Program-made: the position numbers and the translations under genes | Assembly (NCBI GenBank): GCA_054601695.1 | Contig: BAAHQB010000140.1 | Location: 372,001-436,000, forward strand | Reading direction: 5' to 3' | DNA from: Amorphochlora amoebiformis | Lineage: Eukaryota; Cercozoa; Chlorarachniophyceae | DNA length: 64,000 nucleotides | In this document: positions 1 to 64,000 of the stretch, piece by piece | Layout: every line of letters begins with the position of its first letter | How positions within the stretch are numbered: the first letter of the stretch is position 1 | Notes under the pieces: model-generated | Databases searched by the model: none | The model's input: only the letters and a program-made list of their open reading frames with translations | Told to the model about the DNA's origin: nothing

Positions 1-1140
1 GGTAGAGAGAGATATAGAGAGGTAGAGAGAGAGAGAGGTAGAGAGAGAGAGAGAGGTAGAAAGAGAGAGGTAGAGAGAAAGGTAGACAGAGAGAGGTAGA
101 AGGAAAGGTAGAGAGAGAGATAGACTGAGAGAGGTAGAGAGAAAGAGGTAGAGAGAGAGAGAGGCAGAGAGAGAGATCGAGAGAGAGAGTGAGGTATAGA
201 GAGAGGTAGAGAGAGATAGTATAGAGGTAGAGAGAGAGGTAGAGGTAGAGAGAGAGAGGTAGAAAGAGAGAGGTTTAGAGAGAGAGAGAGAGGTAGAGAG
301 GCAGAGAGATAGAGGTAGACAGAGAGAGGTAGAGAGAAAGAGGTAGAGAGAGAGGTAGACAGAGAGAGGTAGAGAGATCGAGAGAGAGAGAGAGTGGTAT
401 AGAGAGAGAGAGGTAGAGAGAGAGAGAGGTAGAGAGAGAGAGAGGTAGAGAGAGAGATCGAGAGAGAGAGAGAGGCATGGAGAGAGAGGTAGGAGAGAGA
501 GGGTAGAGGTACAGAGAGACGTAGAGAGAGAGGTAGAGAGAGAGAGGTAGAGCGAGAAGGAGATGTAGAAAGAGAGGTAGAGGTAGAGAGAGACACAGAG
601 AGAGGTAGAGAGAGAGATCGAGAGAGAGAGAGAGCGGCATAGAGAGAGAGAGAGGTATAGAGAGAGAGAGAGAGTAGAGGTAGAGAGAGAGGTGGAGAGA
701 GAGGTAAAGAGAGAGAGGTAGGGAGAGAGGGAGAGGTAGAAAGAGGTGTAGAGAGAGAGAGAGAGGTAGAGAGAGAGATCGAGAGAGAGAGAGAGAGAGG
801 TATAGAGAGAGAGAGATCGAGAGAGAGAGAGGTATAGAGAGAGAGAGGTAGAGAGAGAGAGTAGAGGTAGAGAGAGAGGTAGAGAGAGAGGTAGAGAGAG
901 AGAGGTAGGGAGAGAGGGAGAGGTAGAAAGAGGTGTAGAGAGAGAGAGAGAGAGAGGTAGGGAGAGAGATCGAGAGAGAGAGAGAGGTATAGAGAGAGAG
1001 AGGTAGAGAGAGAGAGAGAGAGAGTAGAGGTAGAGAGAGAGGTAGAGAGAGGTAGAGAGAGAGGTAGAGAGAGAGAGGTAGAGAGAGAGAGGTAGAGAGA
1101 GAGGGAGAGGTAGAAAAAGAGGTAGAGAGAGAGGGGGAGG
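1..1140. repeat. GAGA/GGTAGA purine satellite in an aconitase intron
   Basis: Tandem, imperfect units built from GAGAGA with GGTAGA and GATCGAGAGA insertions. On the sense strand of the aconitase gene this is a kilobase of pyrimidines directly after the donor of the last visible exon (1153). No coding signal is seen. Confidence 0.9.
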
Positions 1141-1152
1141 GGGGGAGATTAC

Positions 1153-16166
<15,014 letters not shown>

Positions 16167-16379
16167 GCTGTACTATATCGAAAAAGGATACATTTGGTAT
16201 TACCAAGTAGATATTTGAATATTGAAATCCGATTCTTTTCATATCCAACACCGATATCTACATTCTGGATTCCGACTCAAACCCCAACCTGGATCCCGAA
16301 CGGTACCCCTCCCTCCGTAGCTGGTCGCGCCATATCTCCGCGAAGGCCGCACAAGCGTCGTACAAGGCGAAATTAAGAC
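16167..16379. promoter_or_regulatory. Shared spacer between divergent aconitase and purM start codons
   Basis: The 213 bp between the two ATGs hold no (TA)n tract, although such tracts dominate both genes. Composition is mixed with pyrimidine-rich patches. By position it must contain both core promoters. I see no convincing TATA box or named motif. Confidence 0.55.
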
Positions 16380-26326
<9,947 letters not shown>

Positions 26327-26822
26327 ACTACTAGGCCGTAGACAAACTCAGAATAACTTTATTAGCAATTTACAAGCTATAATGATACCAGCGTACAAAT
26401 TGAAAGCTCGTGCTCTATTTTATCTAGTTTATGTATCTAGATCAGGACTCACTGGACTTACTAATCGACAGTATCTTGCCAACGTATTCTACTAATTCTA
26501 GATTGTACATCACTAACTTATAACTACTAGTGTCTGTGAAAATATCTATAGTCAATGCCAGTAAGACGTAGTTGAAATAACAATCAGTAGTCGTGGTTTG
26601 TGCGAAATCTGATAAATTCCTCTGCTGAATTATTATCTAATCTATCCTGAGACTACTTTGACTTGTGCCCCCTTAATGTCTCCGCGGAGTTTTACACTTT
26701 TCATCCAGTCCCATTCGACAGCCTTCGTCCTCCTTGGTCGATTAAGATCTTAGTAATGAGTAGTGCCTTGCATGTGCTCTGTTACTTAACTTACATCGTT
26801 GTTATGTTCGCAAGCACATATG

Positions 26823-26879
<57 letters not shown>

Positions 26880-26926
26880 GACATCATTCACGCATAGTAC
26901 AATTACATAGTAATATATATATATAC

Positions 26927-26968
<42 letters not shown>

Positions 26969-27145
26969 CATATAATCGTACACGTGAACGAGTATGTCGT
27001 ACATGTAATAGCACTCGTTAGTACTCAAAAGTTGTTATTATTTCAACGAGATTGAATAATTGGACGGTAAAATTTAATTCATGCATGAGCGTCAATTGCG
27101 AAAACAACATCATTTCAACAGTATTTTTTTCATCATCGGTTAGAT
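26327..27145. other. Convergent intergenic region between purM and the minus-strand gene
   Basis: No supported coding. The first 250 bp after the purM stop are AT-rich with repeated CTAG (for example 26324, 26427, 26437, 26498). A (TA)n pair lies at 26824-26876 and 26911-26966. Both transcripts should end here. Confidence 0.6.
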
Positions 27146-36683
<9,538 letters not shown>

Positions 36684-37068
36684 CGCTCGTCGTAAAGAAA
36701 GAGATGAGCCGCGGGAGTGGATGCTATTTATTCTGGTTGCCGCAATCGGTTTATTTTCTGGATTCCGAACTAGTGCACAGAGGCTCCAGCGACTGGGGGA
36801 AGAAATCCGCCCAAAGCCCCTTCCAATGTCCTACTTGACCCGTATTATACTTGCCAACTTTCGTATGTACTTAATTAAGATGGAATAAATCCTCAAATGG
36901 AGCCCGGGAGGGGGGGGAAAGAGGGCGCGGGAAGGGTACCCCCTGGAATGTATTTCCGGAACCCAAAAAGGAAATCTAATTCTTCGGCCTCAAGATCCCG
37001 AGTGGGGTCCAACCGTGCAGCGTGAAGGACACCCCACAAAACGCGTCTGCGCATCCAGGGCTATCGGC
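36684..37068. promoter_or_regulatory. Shared spacer between the divergent genes starting at 36683 and 37069
   Basis: 385 bp without microsatellite between two opposite start codons. A G-rich run (about 36901-36935) stands in the middle. Both promoters are expected here from geometry; individual elements cannot be assigned. Confidence 0.5.
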
Positions 37069-41131
<4,063 letters not shown>

Positions 41132-41580
41132 ACCACAAGTTGACACATGGAGACTTGATTGAGCTTATGCGCATAAGTCTAGTCTTGTAATCTTGTTATA
41201 TTCAGTCGCTAGGCATAGGCGGGCCAATTGCAAGTTATTTATTTTAAAGGAGTCGATATCGTCTCGTTCAATTAAGTAAATGTTGACCTATAGATATAGC
41301 ATCAGTACGTATGATCTAGTCTACATAGTAACAATAGAAATAAATCTAGTACATGTCTAGATGTGTATATCTATATACTCTAGATACTAGATATCTAGGA
41401 GGCAGTAACTTCTAGTATACTATGATGAACGTTTAAAATAATTGACATATCACACATGGTAAAATGATGGTATGAAGAGTCCCAGTAAACATGTTCTAGA
41501 TGAAGTTCGTACCTTTATTTCAATAGTCTAGTAACTAATGATTGCATGAATACCGACTTTGTGATATGCGCTTCTAGGAG
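41132..41580. other. Convergent intergenic region, CTAG-rich
   Basis: Between the stop codons of the small membrane-protein gene and the orphan gene. CTAG occurs more than ten times in about 350 bp (41181-41530). AATAAA at 41339 could serve as a poly(A) signal. No coding is seen. Confidence 0.6.
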
Positions 41581-41908
41581 TCATCTTTCGACCTTGTCAG
41601 ACGTAGACGGACGTCGACGATGCGGCACTACGTGTATATCAGTCATCTCGGCCACATTGCAAGCTGATTCCCACCTGAACTTCCGTATTTCTTCCTTTAG
41701 CACCCGCGGCTTCGACCTGGATGTTTGATATATTCTCAGATATTCATACATTTGTATGTCAACAATGCTTTTGTGAGCTTCTTATCATGATACAAAATAT
41801 AGAAATACACATGTATACTAGTATAGACACAAATATACATATATATATATATAATATTATTTATATATTATATATATATATATATATATACATTTCTATA
41901 TAAATATA

Positions 41909-41939
<31 letters not shown>

Positions 41940-42206
41940 GTATATATATATACATATATATATATATGTATATATATGTAATATTATATATATATTATAT
42001 ATCTCTATATATATATATGTATATATTATATACTAGTATACTATTATTATATAATTGATATTTATATTCTAGACATTACAAAAAATCTTCAATTATATAA
42101 TTTTATAATATTATTGTAGAATATATATGTATATATGTGTAATAAACCAATATATATATGTATATATATACATATATATATATATATATGTATATATAAT
42201 AATATA

Positions 42207-42269
<63 letters not shown>

Positions 42270-42366
42270 TAGTATATATAGTCGTACACACACAAATAAA
42301 CACACACCTTTTTATACATACATATAATATAACATTATATACATAATATTAATTTAATATATACAC

Positions 42367-42409
<43 letters not shown>

Positions 42410-43029
42410 TATATGTAATGCATATATATATATATATAATGTAATATATACACATATATAATATTATATAAATTATGGTATTTGTATACATGTAGATGCA
42501 TATATTATGCATATCCATTTATTTATGGGGATATACGTACATATTTGTTTGTATCAAACCTGTTCCAATTGCCCTCGTGAAAACGACTTCTCTGTTTACC
42601 TCGATTCTTGAATTTACTTCTATAACTTTTCAACCTAAGATATTTCTTCGTGTAGAAGTCATCCGTATAGCATGGATCGGAGGCGTCCTTGGCACGATTC
42701 CCAGCATAATGACTTTCAAAATCTCGAGCATCGACTGTTGATTTCAGACTCTTGAGTTTCTTCGCCATATCAAACTTCAGCTTCCAGGCATCGACTTCAG
42801 GCTCACTCGACTCGAAAAAGGAGGTGTTCCTGTGATCATCTGACTTGTTAGAAAGTTTGATACGCTCTTCCTCCCCGCGCGAGTCCAGAAACACCCAGTC
42901 GCTTCCGCTGCTGACGCTGCTGCTTCCGGTGCCTCTTTCATCGACATTGGGGTCAACGTGCTCGCTCTCCTTCTCCTCGTCCGTGCCGAAAACGACCGCG
43001 GAGAGCGATTTGAGTGTCCATCGGAACAT
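41581..43029 (-). CDS. Two-exon hypothetical protein, charged, 201 residues
   Basis: Exon 1 43029-42560 and exon 2 41716-41581 join across a donor (AACAG/GTTTGA) and acceptor (CATCCAG/G) that agree in phase, giving 606 nt with a TGA stop. The ATG at 43029 opens a 470-nt coding exon of balanced composition. The protein starts [15 protein letters not shown], then has an acidic Ser-rich stretch with SDWVFLDS near residue 43. A Lys/Arg/Tyr-rich middle ([19 protein letters not shown]) and a basic tail ([14 protein letters not shown]) follow. No signal peptide, helix hairpin or known motif is visible, so no function is proposed. It is head-to-head with ASPM (357 bp between ATGs) and converges on the gene ending at 41131. 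Without splicing the frame would end 12 codons after the donor. Confidence 0.6.
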
Positions 43030-43386
43030 TCAAGAGTGATATTTGGGACAACTAAACAATTCCTGAAGCCTTCCGAGAGAGCGAACGGAGCGGTCCGGGA
43101 ATTCCCGTTGCTGGTGTCTCGATTGTCAAGTGTCAAAGCCGTCATGTGTAAAGTTTCTTTTTTTTAATTCTTCGGCCGAATTTTCATTGAGCCAAACGGC
43201 TATGCATTGTGATGGACGTGATATACACGAACAATCGTAGCGGCCCGGGGGCTGATTTTCGAGTAATTTCTCCTCAGTGATATTTTGATTCGCCTAGACA
43301 TATACATTTCACATGAAATCTTTTCCTTCGGGAGGTTTGTACCATTATTCCAGCCGAACTGACACTCTTTTTTAAATCAGCGTGCC
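43030..43386. promoter_or_regulatory. Shared spacer between the orphan gene at 43029 and ASPM
   Basis: 357 bp, free of (TA)n, with GC-rich patches (43240-43256) and a T-run at 43155-43166. The ASPM ATG at 43387 has a purine-free but G-following context (gccATGG). It is the third head-to-head spacer of the window. Confidence 0.5.
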
Positions 43387-53569
<10,183 letters not shown>

Positions 53570-53777
53570 GCTAGTTAGGAGCGCTAGAGCCTCTAGAGTC
53601 TTGTCGGGGATGATCTTGGAGATTGTGCTTGGACAGTGTAGTTCCAGTCGAGTGTAGATTTAGGCTGCCTGAGTGGCCGTGACGTTAGTGTTTCCACAAA
53701 CCACAACTATTTAATCTCATGCGTCGGTAGTCGACAGTGACTAGAGTGACTCGACACATACATTTATATAATATCTA

Positions 53778-53818
<41 letters not shown>

Positions 53819-54368
53819 TCTAGATATATATATATATATATATATAGATACATGCACACATATATCTAGATATCTCTACTACTAGGTCTAGTCTAATACT
53901 ACATGTAGATATACTCAGATACTAGATCTAGTAGATATACTAGATATACTCTAGATACATGTCTAGATATATAACAGTCCTCAGCAGTCACCAATGATAA
54001 TATACTAGATATATACACTAGATACAGTGTGTCTAGGGTGTATTATACACACAATACACTAGATAGATATATATATATATATATATACAGATAATATTAA
54101 ACTGACTCTAGACTCTAGAGACTAAACAAGATATATCTACTAGAAAGATTTTATCTAGACTGATTCTAGAGTATACCATTAGTATCTAGAGTATCAGTGT
54201 TTATCGAGTATGCATCTCTACTATATCTAGTAAATATTATTAGCGTAATTAGTACTAATTATACTAGATATATGATCTTCACTACAGAACTAGACTGTTC
54301 TAGTTAGTACTAGTACTACGAAAGTACGTACTACATGTAGCTAGTCTAGTATATACATACACACACAT

Positions 54369-54459
<91 letters not shown>

Positions 54460-55051
54460 TTATATGTGTGTGTGTGTGTGTGTGTTTGTATGTATGTATA
54501 TGTATGCGTATGTATGTATGTGTGTTGGGTGTGTGTGTGTGTGTGTGTGTTGTGCTAGACTGGCCGTACGTACGTACGTACATGTATCTAGTGTATACAT
54601 ATTCTACGAAATGTAACACTGGAAGAGATACGTACGTATACTACCATACGTGTATAATATACGTACGTATATATGCGTATCGGAGTCTGGAAGAGATACG
54701 TACGTATACTAACTACCATACGTGTATAATCTAGATAATATACGTACGTATATATGCGTATCGGGGTGACTCTGATACTGTGATCATAACCTAGAAAAAT
54801 TATCTAAGTTGCAAGCCTTGAATTAATGAGATGTATAAGCTGATATACATACTAGATATATATATTCCGAATACTATAACCCCAGAAACTATAATCATTA
54901 GACAATGTAGATAAGATCTCTAGGATCTGTATATGCATACGCTCCTAACTACTACTAGTACTAGAATATAATCTACTCTCTATCTCTAGACTCTAGAAAC
55001 TCTTAGGTACTATTTTGCAACAATATCTAGATATACTGGATATATCAGCGT
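53570..55051. other. ASPM 3' flank, CTAG- and CA/GT-rich, no gene seen
   Basis: CTAG words are dense from 53571 to 54350 and continue at lower density. (CA)n at 54359-54390 and (GT)n at 54465-54550 flank a (TA)n tract. Contains the duplication at 54.6-54.8 kb. Confidence 0.65.
54610..54770. repeat. ~75-bp tandem duplication rich in ACGT
   Basis: The block GGAAGAGATACGTACGTATA ... TATATGCGTATCGG occurs twice in a row (about 54620-54686 and 54691-54765); the second copy has a 12-bp insertion. Confidence 0.9.
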
Positions 55052-55270
55052 ATGGGTTGGATCGATAAAGCTGACTCTTGGTATTTAATTAATTTCAATT
55101 ATGCAGAGTGTTATTCGCCTGGCAACCCACTGGACCCGATTTCGAATATTAATTATCCACCCAGCCAGTCTATTTTTCTCAAGATTTCTTCAAATTGTTG
55201 TGTATCTATCATATACGTGGGAGATCAGCGCCCAGGGATTGATGCCTGTATGGAGATAAAACGAGCTTAA
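55052..55270 (+). CDS. Possible small protein, 72 residues, unsupported
   Basis: An ATG-to-TAA frame of ordinary composition in otherwise repetitive DNA, starting MGWIDKADSWYLINFNYAEC and containing NPLDPISNINYPPSQS. No homologue, signal or splice partner is recognised. Could be chance or a remnant. Confidence 0.25.
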   Translation: MGWIDKADSWYLINFNYAECYSPGNPLDPISNINYPPSQSIFLKISSNCCVSIIYVGDQRPGIDACMEIKRA

Positions 55271-55520
55271 AAATTTATTCTCACCTTTGATCCTTTAAAA
55301 GAAGTAATATTAATATCTTGTGCAGTTATCATATCATATATAGCAACAATATATATGAATATGTAGGTATGGAGATGTACATGTATATGTCTGTGTATCA
55401 TATGCTATATTTTAATACACATGATATTATCATATCATATATAGCAATTAGATGGGTGCAAACACGCAAAAACACACACACACACACACAAATTTCTCTA
55501 TCTCTCTCTCACACACATAC

Positions 55521-55561
<41 letters not shown>

Positions 55562-55604
55562 TATATATATATATTTATATGTATATACATATATGTATAT
55601 ATAT

Positions 55605-55645
<41 letters not shown>

Positions 55646-55761
55646 TGTATATATATATGTACTATATATATATATATACTATGTATATGTATATATATAT
55701 TATATATATGTATGTATATGTGTGTATATATATATATATATACAATATATATATATATATA

Positions 55762-55815
<54 letters not shown>

Positions 55816-55851
55816 TATATATATATATATATATATATATCATGTTCTAAT

Positions 55852-56028
55852 ATGCCCACCTTAGAGTCATCGAAATTCAAAGATATGGGATTGACTTGCG
55901 TACTGGATATAGAAGATAACAGTTATACCAAGATAAAAGAAGAGATCAGGGCGGAAGGGAACTTCAAAAAGGGAATTTCGAAAACTATTTGCCATACCTT
56001 GAAATGTAGGAGAGCTGAGAGACAGTAG
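55852..56028 (+). CDS. Possible coding exon or 58-residue protein
   Basis: Complex sequence after a (TA)n block encodes [20 protein letters not shown] and a Lys-rich remainder to a TAG. A donor-like GTAGGA at about 56005 would allow splicing. No family recognised. Confidence 0.25.
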   Translation: MPTLESSKFKDMGLTCVLDIEDNSYTKIKEEIRAEGNFKKGISKTICHTLKCRRAERQ

Positions 56029-56088
56029 CCATGCTGCTATTATCGACCTGATATATTATTTACGTCATATATATAATGTGAATACACA

Positions 56089-56146
<58 letters not shown>

Positions 56147-56434
56147 CATATATACATACATAATATATATATATATATATTGTTAAAGCAACATATAGAT
56201 AGCATAGATAGATGCGGTTCGAAGAGTAGATATCTATAGCGTGTTGAAGTATAGCCATACGGATACTAGATAGCTGGAGATCACTGCGGAGATTGCTCGG
56301 AGATTACCTTGCCAGTGGTATCGGGTAGTTACAGTAGTACCGGGCTTCCAGATATATATATATATATATATATCGTGACACAACGTGACGTCACACCACA
56401 TGACCTCACGTGACCATCTCGTGAGCACACATGA

Positions 56435-56505
56435 CAAAGTTTATCATAATCCAAACGGACTTGAACCCAACTCTGGACTACCATCTACTATACCACTGCG
56501 CCAAC
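56435..56505 (-). mobile_element. tRNA-derived SINE-like head, copy 1
   Basis: On the minus strand TGGCGCAGTGG (56503-56493) fits a pol III A box and GGTTCAAGTCC (56467-56457) fits a B box, about 26 bp apart. Related sequence is found at 57.7, 59.9 and 61.4 kb. No intact tRNA cloverleaf is evident, so a SINE or tRNA pseudogene is more likely than a tRNA gene. Confidence 0.6.
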
Positions 56506-56581
56506 AATATATATATATATATTATATTATATTATATATATATATATATATATATAAATTATATTATATTATATATGTGTA

Positions 56582-56637
<56 letters not shown>

Positions 56638-56716
56638 TTTATAACCGTGGAAGCCGAGAAATTCCCTTTGATTACGCCATAGCAACAATCGCACACTTTC
56701 GACTGATAAATTACAG

Positions 56717-56959
56717 TTAGAAATGAAGCTAAGAGAACACAATAAACTTCTCTCTGAGAGCCAAAAAAATGTTAAGTTCATTCCCCCCCCCAGTCTGGAA
56801 AAATCAGGGGAAACGAAAAAAAAAAAATCCTGCTTTTTCTAAGATTTACTAAAAATTCTAACAGAATTCCCCGGAACACGCATATTGAAGGAATCTATTT
56901 TATCTCGTACAGTTTCAACTGACAATTCGATTGAACAGAGGATACCTTATCTCCTCTGA
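56717..56959 (+). CDS. Possible pair of coding exons, unassigned
   Basis: After TTACAG a frame reads LEMKLREHNKLLSESQKN, coiled-coil-like. After AACAG (56865) another reads FPGTRILKESILSRTVSTDN to a TGA at 56957. A weak donor (A/GTCTGG) would join them in phase. They may be the 3' end of a small plus-strand gene that includes 55852-56028. Confidence 0.22.
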
Positions 56960-57191
56960 GTTTGATGGAGTGCGTCGCACACCTTATGATTATGTTCAAA
57001 TACATCACTAAATACCCATAGATAATAATTTTTGTTCTCTCACTCTCTCTATATATGCACGTATATCTGATAACAATATTGTGTTCAAATTTGGGTTACT
57101 TTTAAGGGTTACAGTTAGGGTAAGTTTGATTACTTTTTGCACACCGCATCTCCGCATACAGTACAGTGGACACCACCCTAAAACATACACA

Positions 57192-57227
<36 letters not shown>

Positions 57228-57281
57228 CTAAATATATACATTACGTAAACACACATATATATATATACATATACGTAAATG

Positions 57282-57316
<35 letters not shown>

Positions 57317-57371
57317 TACATACATATACATATATGATATACACATATACATATATATATATATATGTATA

Positions 57372-57425
<54 letters not shown>

Positions 57426-57442
57426 CATACACACACATATAT

Positions 57443-57502
<60 letters not shown>

Positions 57503-57654
57503 TCGTACGGAGGGAGTTTACAGCTATTTGACTTTTGTAGTTACATGATAGTCCGACTAAAAATAGATGGAAGGTCTACTACGAAGAACTTCTCATTCTT
57601 GTGGATACTTTTGACAAACACTTTACCCAGTATCAGCATGTCACGTGATCTATG

Positions 57655-57745
57655 CACACTATTCATCTTACCAAAGTAAATTACAATCTAATTGGACTTC
57701 AACAAAATCTTGGAATACTGGTCAACTATACGACTGAAATAACTA
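57655..57745 (-). mobile_element. Diverged SINE-like copy
   Basis: TTGGACTTCAACAAAATCTTGG followed by ACTATACGACTG parallels the A/B-box segment of the copy at 56.4 kb, at about 65-70% identity by eye. The boxes are no longer intact. Confidence 0.42.
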
Positions 57746-57843
57746 TATATATATGTGTGGATTATAAGTATTACATTTTATATCATGTATGACGAAGAGT
57801 GAGAGAGATTGACAGTGAGAGGTAAGGTACAGGAGAACAGAGT

Positions 57844-63839
<5,996 letters not shown>

Positions 63840-64000
63840 CTATGAAGAGAAAAAACCAGAATTCACAACAGATTAAAGCGGGACAAAAAATGAGAAGTCG
63901 TATTACTAGAGGAGAGAATGAGGACACACCTTATTTTGTAAATACACACATACACGTACATATATACATATATATAAATATACATACATACAAATATATA

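Noticed and set aside
56457-56503. Functional tRNA gene
   Set aside because: A- and B-box-like words are present, but I cannot form an acceptor stem, and related diverged copies nearby point to a SINE.

Overview
This is a nuclear window from an intron-rich eukaryote, most likely a protist or alga; I cannot name the species. Evidence: coding sequence is cut into many small exons with GT-AG introns, all three standard stop codons are used, the genes are eukaryotic (abnormal-spindle/ASPM, RhoGEF DH-PH, a presequence-bearing aconitase), and degenerate TTAGGG telomere-type arrays are present. More than half of the window is (TA)n microsatellite. Most long open frames in it (poly Tyr-Ile, Ser-Leu, Thr-His, Arg-Glu) are simple-repeat artefacts.

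I rebuilt the genes by hand from exon translations, splice sites and reading-frame phase. From left to right: (1) a minus-strand AcnA/IRP1-type aconitase, ATG at 16166, 22 visible exons, running off the left edge; (2) a plus-strand 19-exon phosphoribosylaminoimidazole synthetase (purM) of the long type I associate with Bacteroidetes, 16380-26326, complete at 398 codons; (3) a minus-strand 12-exon gene, 36683-27146, with a basic low-complexity N-terminus, one membrane helix, a coiled coil and a small beta-type domain; (4) a plus-strand five-exon gene for a 147-residue two-helix membrane protein, 37069-41131; (5) a minus-strand two-exon orphan, 43029-41581; (6) a plus-strand 21-exon ASPM homologue, 43387-53569, complete at 1936 residues; (7) a minus-strand RhoGEF-like DH-PH gene entering from the right edge and ending near 57844. 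A few weak coding candidates lie between 55.0 and 57.0 kb.

The seven genes I could model lie on strands in the order - + - + - + -. Three head-to-head pairs share 213, 385 and 357 bp between start codons. These short spacers are almost free of (TA)n, whereas introns are packed with it. In many introns the donor GT opens directly into (TA)n and the acceptor AG closes it, with no pyrimidine tract.

The most interesting signal is a recurrent one. Introns hold decayed partial copies of the neighbouring exon. Copies of an exon 3' end, with its donor, lie downstream of the parent; copies of a 5' end, usually with its acceptor, lie upstream; (TA)n separates them. Aconitase exon 19 has about nine such copies. 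The pattern recurs in purM, gene 3 and the RhoGEF gene. Introns also carry telomere-like arrays, a roughly 60-bp minisatellite and what looks like a tRNA-derived SINE family.
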